Positions 1 through 8,641 of a DNA stretch of 64,000 nucleotides are shown in pieces. Where the stretch lies: positions 538,543 through 602,542 of the forward strand of contig CP097967.1 of NCBI GenBank assembly GCA_023703535.1. The letters run 5' to 3'. This DNA comes from SAR86 cluster bacterium. GTDB lineage: Bacteria > Pseudomonadota > Gammaproteobacteria > Magnimaribacterales > TMED112. A program made the position numbers and the translations under genes. Each line of letters opens with the position of its first letter. Within the stretch, counting starts at the first letter, position 1. The notes beneath the pieces were generated by a model that saw only the letters and a program-made list of their open reading frames with translations, did no database searches and was not told where the DNA came from.

Positions 1-169
1 TTTTGGTACGGGTAAACAAAGATTGGCTGAAATAAAGGATTTAGCTATTTGTAATAAACTCAGTATCAATACATTAAGTTATATAGCAGCCGTAAGTTCT
101 AATCCTTTTTTTCGTGCTTCTTTACTGTCATTTATAAAAGATAAGCAAAGCACTAAATTGATTTCTTAA
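1..169 (+). CDS. C-terminal end of an unrecognised protein (partial)
   Basis: Reading from base 2 there is an open frame of 55 codons ending in TAA at 167-169, with no start inside the window, so this is the tail of a gene that begins to the left. The peptide starts FGTGKQRLAE and ends DKQSTKLIS; it contains no motif I recognise. Its stop overlaps the end of the convergent dihydroorotase gene by 4 bases, as with other convergent pairs here. The frame is real in the sense of being fully open; the function is unknown. Confidence 0.5.
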   Translation, partial: FGTGKQRLAEIKDLAICNKLSINTLSYIAAVSSNPFFRASLLSFIKDKQSTKLIS

Positions 170-1488
170 TTTAAATCGAATTCAATTTCCTTACCAAGAT
201 GATGCAATAGAAGTTCACCATCCTGCATTACCTTATTTCCTCTAATAATAGTCATCATTGGGAAGCCCTTAACCTTTTTGTTATCGTATGGAGTCCAACC
301 TGATTTTGAAGCTTGTTCCTCGTTTTTAATGATATGAGTCATATTTGGATCAACGATAGTAAAATCGGCATCGTTACCTTCTTTTATCTCACATTTATTT
401 TTAATTTTATGCACTCTAATTGGTCCATAAGCCAACAAATCGATAAGTTTTTCATATGATAATTTGCCTTCAGAGACATGATTGAGCATAACGGGCAACA
501 TAGTCTGAACACCTGGTGTACCACTTGGCGTATCTGGGTAAGTACCACTTTTTTCATCAAGTGTATGTGGTGCATGATCTGATCCCAATATATCAACAGT
601 TCCATCATTTACAGCTTTCCACAGAGCTTCTTGATGATGTTTTTCTCTAATTGGTGGATTTTGTTGAGCTAATGTTCCTTTTTCTTCATAACAATCAGGG
701 GCATGCATGGATAAGTGATTTGGTAATACTTCAACACTAGCAACATCTTTATTCTGTTTGAGATAATCCATTTCTTGAGCGGTTGTAATATGAAGAACAT
801 GGACAGGTCTATTATATTTTTTTGCTATTGATACAACTCTTTTTGTGGCATTAAAGCAGCTTTCTTCGCTACGCCAGATGTTATGCATTTTTACATCATT
901 GCTATCTTTTAAAATAGTCATTTTATTTTCATTCATCATAGCTTCATCTTCTGCATGAACAGCAATAACCCTTTTTCCGTTAGCAAAAATTTTGTCAATT
1001 TCTTCATCGGTGGCTGATAGCAAACTTCCTGTACTTGATCCCATGAAGATTTTTATACCGCAAACTCCTTTTAAATTTTCCCAATCAGATAAATTCGATG
1101 AGTTCTCAGCAGTACCTCCAAAATAAAAGGCATAATCAACATACGCTGTCTCAGAAGCTCTTTTGAGTTTAAAGTCCATTGCCTCAGGTGTAACAGTGAG
1201 AGGATTAGTATTTGGCATTTCAAAAATACCTACTATTCCACCTAGTGCTGCGGATTTAGTCCCTGTTTCAAGTGTTTCTTTATGCTCACCACCAGGCTCT
1301 CTAAAATGACACTGAGTATCAATAAGACCGGGAAAGACAAAAAGATTTTTACAGTCAATAACTTCTTCAGCATTATCTAAACTGCCAAATGAAACAATTT
1401 TTCCATTTTTTACACCTACATCAGTTTCAATTCTTTCGTTTCTTAAAAATACTGTTCCTGATTTGAGTATTAGGTCTAAGTCAGACAT
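166..1488 (-). CDS. pyrC: Dihydroorotase (class I)
   Basis: Amidohydrolase that cyclises carbamoyl-aspartate to dihydroorotate in pyrimidine synthesis, cytosolic. The 440-residue length fits class I bacterial dihydroorotases. Visible signatures are HFREPG (61-66), the carbamylated-lysine site GIKIFMG (K146), HAEDE (H178), HVLHITT (H233) and GSDHAPH (catalytic D304). The usual metal-binding HxH reads QCH (Q59, H61), so the first histidine is replaced; I recall the same DTQxHFREPG form in alphaproteobacterial homologues. It is the last gene of a leftward run with tadA, 7 bases downstream of that gene. Allantoinase or hydantoinase is less likely given the EMPNTNP segment. Confidence 0.85.
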   Translation of the reverse strand: MSDLDLILKSGTVFLRNERIETDVGVKNGKIVSFGSLDNAEEVIDCKNLFVFPGLIDTQCHFREPGGEHKETLETGTKSAALGGIVGIFEMPNTNPLTVTPEAMDFKLKRASETAYVDYAFYFGGTAENSSNLSDWENLKGVCGIKIFMGSSTGSLLSATDEEIDKIFANGKRVIAVHAEDEAMMNENKMTILKDSNDVKMHNIWRSEESCFNATKRVVSIAKKYNRPVHVLHITTAQEMDYLKQNKDVASVEVLPNHLSMHAPDCYEEKGTLAQQNPPIREKHHQEALWKAVNDGTVDILGSDHAPHTLDEKSGTYPDTPSGTPGVQTMLPVMLNHVSEGKLSYEKLIDLLAYGPIRVHKIKNKCEIKEGNDADFTIVDPNMTHIIKNEEQASKSGWTPYDNKKVKGFPMMTIIRGNKVMQDGELLLHHLGKEIEFDLN

Positions 1489-1495
1489 TAATCAA

Positions 1496-1960
1496 TTATA
1501 TAGCTTCTTTGGTTTTTCTTTTATTTAAAAAGAATTTTTTTAATAGTTCTGACGATTGCTCTGCTAAACAATGTGAAATTATTTCGGGACTTCTATAATT
1601 GGGTAAACTAAATATCTTTGGACCATTTATAACACCTCCGCCCTTCTCATCTTCTGCCCCAAAATAAATTTTACTTAAGTGGACTTTTGAAATTGCGACT
1701 GCACACATTGGACATGGTTCTAAGTTAACATACATCTCACACCCATCCAGCCTATTTGTATTTAATTTTTTTAGTGCTTTTTTTATTGCTTTTAACTCTG
1801 CATGACCAATAGGACTATTATCATTGGTTGCTTTAGCTATAATTTCGTTTGTTTGTCCGTCTACAATGATTGCTGCAACTGGAATTTTATTTTTAGCTAG
1901 ATTCTTTTTTGCTAAATCAATTGTTAATTGCATTAAATTTACTGATTCAATATTAAGCAT
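1496..1960 (-). CDS. tadA: tRNA-specific adenosine deaminase
   Basis: Zinc deaminase converting wobble adenosine 34 of tRNA-Arg(ACG) to inosine. The protein has 154 residues with the CDA-fold motifs HAE (53-55; zinc ligand and proton shuttle) and EPCPMC (81-86; two zinc cysteines), followed by a YFGAEDEKGG segment resembling the TadA substrate loop. The start codon overlaps the stop of the upstream hydrolase gene by 8 bases, so translation is probably coupled. Its expected substrate tRNA-Arg(ACG) is encoded at 51016-51092. A guanine or cytosine deaminase is possible but fits the loop less well. Confidence 0.82.
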   Translation of the reverse strand: MLNIESVNLMQLTIDLAKKNLAKNKIPVAAIIVDGQTNEIIAKATNDNSPIGHAELKAIKKALKKLNTNRLDGCEMYVNLEPCPMCAVAISKVHLSKIYFGAEDEKGGGVINGPKIFSLPNYRSPEIISHCLAEQSSELLKKFFLNKRKTKEAI

Positions 1961-2585
1961 TTGTAAGAAAGGGATTAGTTAAACGCTCATGACCTATTGT
2001 TGTATTAGGTCCATGTCCACAATAAACATCATAGTCATCATCTAAAGTTAAAAAATGTTCTTTTATTGATTTGATTAAATCTTGATGATTGCCCATAGGC
2101 AGGTCTGATCTTCCAATTGAACCATTAAATAGAATATCACCACCAATAATTTGTTTAGATTCATGATTAATAGCAACTATATGCCCTGGAGAATGACCAG
2201 GACAATGCAATATTTGTAATTTAAAGTCTGCAAATTCTATGGAGTCATTATGTGTTAACCAACGGTCAGGAATAAAATTTTTAGCTTTTACACCATACAT
2301 CTGGCCCTGAACCTCTAAAGTATCAAGTAAGAATTTATCATCCTTATGTGGGCCAATAATTTTAAGATTATATTTATGAGCTAATTCAACAGCTGCACCT
2401 GCATGATCAATGTGGCCATGTGTTATTAAAATAAATTCTGGTTTGAGATTATGTTCTTCACTAACACTAATTAATTTTTCAGCTTCATCTCCAGGATCTA
2501 CAAAAATTGATTTTTTTGTTTTATCACAGTAGACAATTGGAGCATTTTGTAGATAAGGCGAGACTGGTGTGTTAATTACTATCAT
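1953..2585 (-). CDS. Metallo-beta-lactamase-fold hydrolase, glyoxalase II-like (YcbL/GloC type)
   Basis: A 210-residue single-domain metallo-hydrolase. Metal ligands are in THGHIDH (H56, H58, D60, H61), HCPGHSPGH (127-135) and GGDILF (D150), with a final CGHGP motif. Length and motif spacing match the YcbL/GloC group of hydroxyacylglutathione hydrolases, shorter than GloB because the C-terminal substrate-binding domain is missing. It probably hydrolyses S-lactoylglutathione-type thioesters, but this fold has many substrates. Its first base is shared with the stop of the ABC permease gene upstream, and it overlaps tadA downstream. Confidence 0.75.
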   Translation of the reverse strand: MIVINTPVSPYLQNAPIVYCDKTKKSIFVDPGDEAEKLISVSEEHNLKPEFILITHGHIDHAGAAVELAHKYNLKIIGPHKDDKFLLDTLEVQGQMYGVKAKNFIPDRWLTHNDSIEFADFKLQILHCPGHSPGHIVAINHESKQIIGGDILFNGSIGRSDLPMGNHQDLIKSIKEHFLTLDDDYDVYCGHGPNTTIGHERLTNPFLTNA

Positions 2586-3787
2586 TAAGATCTAAATATA
2601 ACCTTTTCATCATCAAACATAATGTAGGTTATATAAACAGCTATCAAACAATAAATAACAGTTGAACCCAAGGAACATGCATATAAAAACCAATCAACGC
2701 TCCCTGAAATCAAGGCATTTGTATGTAGTGCTAAATTAAAACATGGTATGAGTGATCCTACTAAATCTAAATCCATACCAGGATTGATTAGAGGTACATA
2801 AGCAGGTGCAAAGAAAACAAGAACAATATTTCCCATTAATAACGATGCTTCTTTAGTATTTTTTGCATAAATTGAAATTGCTAGCAGCAAAGAACCCATA
2901 AAAATACTTAAAGGGATAATTAGAACGAAAATTCCCAATATAGCAACAGGATTCACAATAGCCGCTATCACATCAAAAGCGTATTGAGGAATTGAGTCGG
3001 CATAAAATAAATAAATTAGTATGAGCGGAATGATAAATCCAAGCGTTGAAAATATTGCAGTAATTACAGCTGAAAGAGTAATTGAAAACATTTTTCCAAT
3101 AATAATTTCTACAGTAGATATGTTTGTCGAAACAAGTGTTTCCATAGTACCGCGCTCTTTCTCACCAGCACCAAGATCAATTGCTGGGTACATTGAACCT
3201 GTCAAAATATATGCAATGAACATAAATGCAACAAAGGCGCCAACAAAAGTACCGGCAAACTCTTCTTCAGTAGTAAGGTCCTCTTCAATTACTTTTATAG
3301 GGTCAATAAAATCTTCATCTAAATTAAGCTCTGTAAGTCTATCTTCTCTTATTTGATTTTCATAAGTCCTAATAGAAGATTCGATTACGTTTTTTGCTTG
3401 GGAAAAAGTATCTAAGTTTTTAGAATATATTGTGATTTCGCCACTTAATTTATTATTCAAATTGCCATCAAAATTACTACTTATAGAAAGTCCTACATCA
3501 GTTATTTCAGTTTCAACATCATTAATGACGTCTATAACACTACTTTTTTTAAAAATATTTAAACGTTCAGATTCATCTAAGGTATTAATTAGTTCAGAAT
3601 CACCAAAAACTGAGACTTTATAGGTTTTTATACTCTCTTCTTGGGCAATTGATGAGATATACCAAAATATCGCTCCGATAAGCAAAGGGGTGATAAAGGT
3701 TGGAATAATAACAGTTTGTAATATTGTTTTTGTATCACGAAATAAATGCAGAATCTCTTTATTTAGTAATACTCGCCATTTACTCAT
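2585..3787 (-). CDS. natB: ABC-2 type exporter permease, NatB-like
   Basis: A 400-residue inner-membrane protein. It has one N-terminal membrane helix (about 20-43), a large polar extracytoplasmic domain (about 45-180), and then a block of five or six helices. The stretch ending GAGEKERGTMETL (about 205-217) is the short coupling segment typical of ABC-2/NatB permeases. It pairs with the ATPase encoded immediately upstream, with an 8-base overlap. NatAB of Bacillus exports sodium; here the cargo is not determinable from sequence, so sodium or drug efflux is inference. Confidence 0.72.
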   Translation of the reverse strand: MSKWRVLLNKEILHLFRDTKTILQTVIIPTFITPLLIGAIFWYISSIAQEESIKTYKVSVFGDSELINTLDESERLNIFKKSSVIDVINDVETEITDVGLSISSNFDGNLNNKLSGEITIYSKNLDTFSQAKNVIESSIRTYENQIREDRLTELNLDEDFIDPIKVIEEDLTTEEEFAGTFVGAFVAFMFIAYILTGSMYPAIDLGAGEKERGTMETLVSTNISTVEIIIGKMFSITLSAVITAIFSTLGFIIPLILIYLFYADSIPQYAFDVIAAIVNPVAILGIFVLIIPLSIFMGSLLLAISIYAKNTKEASLLMGNIVLVFFAPAYVPLINPGMDLDLVGSLIPCFNLALHTNALISGSVDWFLYACSLGSTVIYCLIAVYITYIMFDDEKVIFRS

Positions 3788-4538
3788 CGACTAACTCCGA
3801 AAATATCTCATTAAAGTTTTTATTAGGATTAATTTTTTGAAAGGAATCGTTATCACCATCAAATACTTTTTTTCCTGATTTGATCACAACAATTTTGTCT
3901 GCAATATCTTTAACCTCACCCAATTGATGTGTTGAGAATATAAGTGTTTTTCCTTTGGCTTTTATATTTTTTATAAGGTCTAAAATTATTGATTGACCTG
4001 TAACATCTACTCCAGTGGTTGGTTCATCTAAAACAATTAAATCTGGATCATGAATTAGTGTCCTTACAATTGAGGTTTTTTGCTTCATACCTGTACTTAA
4101 ATCAGAAACTCGCTTTAAAAGATATTTTTTCATATCTAGTTGATCGAATAAGTCTTCAGCTCTAGGTTTGTATATATTCTCTGGAATTTGATTTAACTCA
4201 GCAAAAAATTTTATCGTTTCAACAACGTTTAAACGATCATATAGTGATGTATTATTTGTCATAAACCCAATTTTTGATTTGATTTTTTGCTTATCTTCTC
4301 TGACATCAATATCATCTATAAAAGCTGTTCCTTTTGATGGCTCTAACATACCAGCTAGCATTCTTAAAGTAGTTGTTTTACCACATCCGTTCGGGCCTAA
4401 TAAACTTAATACCTCTCCCTTTTTCAATGAAAAACTAAGGTCATCTACTGCTGCACTATCAATTTTTTTTGCTCCAAATATAGACTTTTCTTCAGTAGGT
4501 ACTTTAAAGATTTTTGTTAGATTTTTTGCTTCGATCAT
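3780..4538 (-). CDS. natA: ABC exporter ATP-binding protein, NatA-like
   Basis: Nucleotide-binding subunit of 252 residues that drives the NatB-like permease. Walker A is GPNGCGKTT (48-56), the signature is LSTGMKQK (about 148-155), and Walker B with catalytic glutamate is LIVLDEP (about 167-173), followed by a switch histidine in STHQ. The gene starts the transporter pair and overlaps natB by 8 bases. It follows the DUF5916 gene by 12 bases on the same strand, so the two may share a transcript. Confidence 0.78.
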   Translation of the reverse strand: MIEAKNLTKIFKVPTEEKSIFGAKKIDSAAVDDLSFSLKKGEVLSLLGPNGCGKTTTLRMLAGMLEPSKGTAFIDDIDVREDKQKIKSKIGFMTNNTSLYDRLNVVETIKFFAELNQIPENIYKPRAEDLFDQLDMKKYLLKRVSDLSTGMKQKTSIVRTLIHDPDLIVLDEPTTGVDVTGQSIILDLIKNIKAKGKTLIFSTHQLGEVKDIADKIVVIKSGKKVFDGDNDSFQKINPNKNFNEIFSELVDE

Positions 4539-4550
4539 TAAGTTGTAATT

Positions 4551-6704
4551 TTAATCAAAATTAAATAAATACTGAAATTTCATATATATCTGAGAGCTTT
4601 CAATCTCCCATGTTCCTTCAATATCTTCTTGATTAAATGTTCCACCAAAATAGAAAATTGTTGCGGAATTTGGCTGCCATTGAAATAAAAGTTGTGTGTA
4701 ACCATTATCATTAAAATCGTTATATTCTTGAACAACTCTGATAAATGAGTTTTTATCAAACTGGTAAAGGCCTCTTATTGTTGTTAAATAACCAGCAAAA
4801 TAATTTTCATTTGTTAATGTATTTTCAAGCTTGTTATATCTGTAATTGTATCTAATACGTATTCTGTCATTAACTTGATAGAATCCACCGATTGTATAGT
4901 TTGTTCTTTTACCTAATTCTGGTGTCGATATATTTCTTGCAATAGCATCCCCATAGTCATAATTAAATCTAATAAAGAATTTACCACTTGGATTGTACCT
5001 TACCCCTGTTCTAAAACTGTCTATATTATGGAAAGCAAAACCTTCAAATGTTGCCTTATTCGATCTCTCTATACCTAGATCAAGATTAATTTGATTTGAA
5101 AAATCTGCATTAAAAAAAAGCTCTGCTTCTTGGTCTAAGATGTTGTTATCATAGTTTGTTAAAAGGCTTATTGAGCCACCCATGTTAGCCTTACGAATAA
5201 AATTATTTGATCGATATTGATAACTTTGGCTTAATTCATGCGCTAACCAATTATTTTCTGTTGTAAAACCTAAATCTGTTCTAAATTCAGGTGACTTAGT
5301 TTCAAACCTATATTTAGTTTCCCATTTTTCAGTATTTCTATTTAAATTAAACTGAGCAGCTGTTCCATCAAAACTTTCTCCATCTAATAGATAGTTATAT
5401 TTATCTGATTCATTTGTTGTAGTAATTAAATCACTTATCGGCTCTTCCGTTGAGCTTTGAGCTATTTCAAAATAGGTAGAATATTTATCTGATAATAAAA
5501 ACTTTCCCTTAGCTGAATATAGACGCCCAAAACCACCCTCCTCATAAGTTCTGCTTGTTGCAAGAAAGCCTAAATTTTGACCTTTTCCGAGGTTGTAGTT
5601 ATAACTAAAAATATTTGAATTACTCTCTCCTAGCAACGCACTATAAGATCTTTGTTCACCTGGTACTATTAGCGGAGTATTTCTATCTTTTGCATCAAGA
5701 AAAAAATAGCTGTGCTTCTCTCCTCTATTAAAAAATTTAATTGCATATTCTGGATCATTAATAGCTCTTGTATAAACTGCGTCAAGTCTTGAACTTAAAT
5801 AATCTTTACCCTCATTAAAGAAAATTCTTCTTTCTTCAAACTGTAAAGCTGTAGTTTGATTAATATCTATTTTTGTCTCATCTGCTTCAATTTGTGAAAA
5901 GTCTGGATTCAATGTAAATTCAAAATTACTTCCAAAAATCTCAAAGTCACCGCCAAGAGAAACTTCAGAATTTATAGGTTCAGACTTTAAATTGCCATCA
6001 CTATCTCGATTTGATAAGGAATTTGCTGTGAAAGATGGTATTAAACGTCTTTTTTGCTTTTTCTTTATATCAAATAAATTATAAGTAATATTAGACTGGC
6101 AAATTGAACAACCAGCGCCTGCAATTACAGGATGTGACAAATATCTAGATTCTTGAGCACGATTATATAGTTTTCTAAAAAACATTAATTTCCATTCCTG
6201 CTTCTCTACTTCTGGAAATATGAGTGATGAAAAAGGTATTTTCATTTCAACTTCGTAACCAAACTCTGTCAGTCTACCCTCACCTTCAAATTCAACATTA
6301 TATGAACTATCAGGTTCACCATTTCCTATTCTCTTAAAATCATGGATGCTTCCAAGAGGATTTACTCCAAATCCAATGTAATATCTACCGTCTCCATAAG
6401 TATCAATACCTACAATTGTTATATCATTTGACCATCTAACACTATCTCTTGATCTTACCTGAGCCCTTATATAATCCTTATTTCCATAAGCCTTAAATGC
6501 AACGTATAAGTAGGAATCATCATGCTTTACAAATGCTTCTGTCTTATGTTCGGCGGGACCGTTATAACTAGGCTCAATTTCGTAATCTAAGGTGTATTTT
6601 TCAGAATTTTGCCACTCTGCAGCATCAACCTTTCCATCAAGTTTTATTTGTGAATACAAATTTAATGAAAATAGTATAAGAACAATAAATCTGGCCATTT
6701 TCAA
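4551..6704 (-). CDS. DUF5916 outer-membrane protein with carbohydrate-binding-like N-terminus
   Basis: A secreted protein of 717 residues with a signal peptide (about 1-18, cut after LYS). Residues 20-200 look like a family-9 carbohydrate-binding module (IKLDGKVDAAEW, then a DRYY-type sheet pattern). The remainder is DUF5916: the segment NPDFSQIEADE leading to FEERRIFFNEG is the family hallmark. The C-terminal half alternates polar and aromatic residues and ends in FNFD, as expected for an outer-membrane beta-barrel. The family is common in marine Bacteroidota and in gammaproteobacteria; its role is unknown, with glycan or peptide handling at the surface suggested by context only. Confidence 0.78.
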   Translation of the reverse strand: MKMARFIVLILFSLNLYSQIKLDGKVDAAEWQNSEKYTLDYEIEPSYNGPAEHKTEAFVKHDDSYLYVAFKAYGNKDYIRAQVRSRDSVRWSNDITIVGIDTYGDGRYYIGFGVNPLGSIHDFKRIGNGEPDSSYNVEFEGEGRLTEFGYEVEMKIPFSSLIFPEVEKQEWKLMFFRKLYNRAQESRYLSHPVIAGAGCSICQSNITYNLFDIKKKQKRRLIPSFTANSLSNRDSDGNLKSEPINSEVSLGGDFEIFGSNFEFTLNPDFSQIEADETKIDINQTTALQFEERRIFFNEGKDYLSSRLDAVYTRAINDPEYAIKFFNRGEKHSYFFLDAKDRNTPLIVPGEQRSYSALLGESNSNIFSYNYNLGKGQNLGFLATSRTYEEGGFGRLYSAKGKFLLSDKYSTYFEIAQSSTEEPISDLITTTNESDKYNYLLDGESFDGTAAQFNLNRNTEKWETKYRFETKSPEFRTDLGFTTENNWLAHELSQSYQYRSNNFIRKANMGGSISLLTNYDNNILDQEAELFFNADFSNQINLDLGIERSNKATFEGFAFHNIDSFRTGVRYNPSGKFFIRFNYDYGDAIARNISTPELGKRTNYTIGGFYQVNDRIRIRYNYRYNKLENTLTNENYFAGYLTTIRGLYQFDKNSFIRVVQEYNDFNDNGYTQLLFQWQPNSATIFYFGGTFNQEDIEGTWEIESSQIYMKFQYLFNFD

Positions 6705-6743
6705 ACTGTGAAATTTAATGAAAGTAAGTATATAAGAAAAAAG

Positions 6744-8135
6744 TTAATTAATACGATTTTTGTTTATTTGATCAATTGATGCATTAACAAGCTTTTTTTC
6801 TTCATCGTTCGAAATATCTTCCAATAATTTATTAGCATCACTCAAATATTTATCTGCATCTGGCCAAGGACCTTTTTCGTTAAATCGCTCTATAACTAAA
6901 TTCCTACAATGAATTAAGTAATCTTGGGGTGCAGTATCTGGAAATTCTTGTGCACATATACGTTTAGCAAATTGTATATGTCTATCGTCATCAAGTGAGT
7001 TAATAATCTTAATTTTTTCATCTAAATTAGATTCGTCATGAAATTTATTAAAAATATCAATTTCTTTTTTAGTTAAAAAGCCGCCACTGTAAAGACTTTG
7101 TTCAGGGATATTCGTAGGCTTACTTTCAAATGTTCTATTAATGAAAATATCTAGAACCTTATCTAAGAAATTTTTATTTTCTTTAATTATGTCTCTATTT
7201 TTTCTATAAAAATCAAGATTTTCTATTTTCACATTGTCTTTATTCAAAGTTTCTAATGATATTAAAGAGTTAGACCTTGAAACATTTATTTTTTTAAATG
7301 GCGATGTTTTTGGTGAATTAATTAAGTGCTCAAGCTCTGAATAAGATAAGTCAAAATAATCATGAGGATCAAAATTTAAATTGAAGCTTACTAGCAACTG
7401 ATTAGAAATATTTGCAGAACTGAAAACATAAACAGGATTATTATTACCATATCTAGTGCAGTCAAAATGAATTTCATTTCTTGCTAGATGTTCAATTTTC
7501 TTTATTTTGTTTGTTGTTGAGATTATTTCTTCAAAATAATTTGGCACATTTTTTTTTATTTGTTTAATCAATTCATATAAAAATATGCAATCTGCATAAG
7601 CATCATGCGCATCTGTAGTGTCGATACCATAGCTTTTTGCAATATTCTCAAGTTTAAAACTGACCTTTTTATCTACATAAGGTAAGTCGAAATCATTCTT
7701 ATAAAATATTGCTAGGGGAAAAAGTTTTGGCAGCACATCAAGTCGTGATCTTGGCTCTCTGCTTGTAAAATACGGATCAATTAAGTTCCAAAAAAATTGT
7801 CGACGCATTACTTCCTCGTCAAACATATCGCCGTTGTATGAGATGAATATACTATCTGAAAAATCTGTCCATGATTTCCATTTTTCCCATGTAGATTTTA
7901 TTAACTGATAATGTGTAATTTCATTATCGAATGCATCGATTTTTTTATTTGTAAGTAAGGCACCAGGAGAAAATAATGACCATGGTAATGGAGAGCACGA
8001 AAAGTTAAATGAATCCTTTTTATTTAAATCTTGATCGTAAAGTATTGAGGCAATTTGAATGACCTGATTAAAGTCTTTTTCAGGGCCACTCATGTTAGTA
8101 GTTGTTTCAGTGTCGTAAACGACTAAATTAGGCAT
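6744..8135 (-). CDS. sbcB: Exodeoxyribonuclease I
   Basis: 3'-5' single-strand DNA exonuclease, 463 residues against 475 in Escherichia coli. The DnaQ-fold motif I is YDTETT (D8, E10), and motif III is AHDAYADC near 177. The segment DPYF..SRLDVL and the late LYSGGFLTKKE align with the E. coli enzyme, whose C-terminal SH3 and helical domains are thereby also represented. It acts in recombination and mismatch repair. The start overlaps the glutaredoxin stop by 8 bases, so sbcB is translated after glutaredoxin and the small lipoprotein. Confidence 0.82.
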   Translation of the reverse strand: MPNLVVYDTETTTNMSGPEKDFNQVIQIASILYDQDLNKKDSFNFSCSPLPWSLFSPGALLTNKKIDAFDNEITHYQLIKSTWEKWKSWTDFSDSIFISYNGDMFDEEVMRRQFFWNLIDPYFTSREPRSRLDVLPKLFPLAIFYKNDFDLPYVDKKVSFKLENIAKSYGIDTTDAHDAYADCIFLYELIKQIKKNVPNYFEEIISTTNKIKKIEHLARNEIHFDCTRYGNNNPVYVFSSANISNQLLVSFNLNFDPHDYFDLSYSELEHLINSPKTSPFKKINVSRSNSLISLETLNKDNVKIENLDFYRKNRDIIKENKNFLDKVLDIFINRTFESKPTNIPEQSLYSGGFLTKKEIDIFNKFHDESNLDEKIKIINSLDDDRHIQFAKRICAQEFPDTAPQDYLIHCRNLVIERFNEKGPWPDADKYLSDANKLLEDISNDEEKKLVNASIDQINKNRIN

Positions 8136-8352
8136 CTACTTTTTCTTTAAGCTCGTAAAAACCTCCCACAAGCAAGCCATTCAGGGTAATTACAGGAACA
8201 GTCTTCATGTTTGGCGCAACATTTTTCATTTCATTAAAATTCTCAGCTGATTCATCAACATATACTTCTTCGAAAGGAAGGTTATTTGCTGCAAGCAATG
8301 ATTTTGCTCTTTCACAGTATCCACAAGATTTTGTGGAATAAATTTTATACAT
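8128..8352 (-). CDS. Glutaredoxin (dithiol, Grx3-like)
   Basis: A 74-residue thioredoxin-fold thiol oxidoreductase with the active site CGYC (10-13), the cis-proline motif TVPVI and a GG glutathione-binding turn (GLLVGG). The length is that of a minimal class I glutaredoxin. The start ATG shares one base with the stop of the upstream lipoprotein gene (TAATG), and the gene end overlaps sbcB, giving a tight lipoprotein-grx-sbcB operon. It would reduce disulfides or glutathione mixed disulfides in the cytosol. Confidence 0.8.
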   Translation of the reverse strand: MYKIYSTKSCGYCERAKSLLAANNLPFEEVYVDESAENFNEMKNVAPNMKTVPVITLNGLLVGGFYELKEKVDA

Positions 8353-8639
8353 TAAAAATCTCCAGGTTTCTCAATAATTTCCTTTTCATTGATAATTTCG
8401 ACATTTGGATCAGGAACTGGATTTTTCTTTGGCATTCTCGAAGCAGATCTATGGCAGATGAATAGCTCTTCACCTTGATAAATATCGATAGTTACATAAT
8501 CGCATATCTGTTCAAGTTCATTTAATTTTTTATCTCTCTGCACTTCTCTCTCTGATTTCTCGTTATTTAATTCTGTACTAGCGCAACTTGAAGTAATGAT
8601 TAGTGTAATGATTAAAGTTAGAATGTTATTTTTACTCAT
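8352..8639 (-). CDS. Small putative lipoprotein of unknown function
   Basis: A 95-residue protein with an N-terminal hydrophobic signal (about 6-18) ending in TSSC, an imperfect lipobox (T at -3), followed by a charged linker with many Glu and Lys. The mature part has two further cysteines (EQICDYV and LFICHRS) that could pair. I do not recognise a family. It heads the operon with glutaredoxin and sbcB. Its start codon lies only 2 bases from the divergent glpK start, so its promoter must sit inside the glpK coding region or the mRNA is leaderless. Confidence 0.55.
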   Translation of the reverse strand: MSKNNILTLIITLIITSSCASTELNNEKSEREVQRDKKLNELEQICDYVTIDIYQGEELFICHRSASRMPKKNPVPDPNVEIINEKEIIEKPGDF

Positions 8640-8641
8640 AT

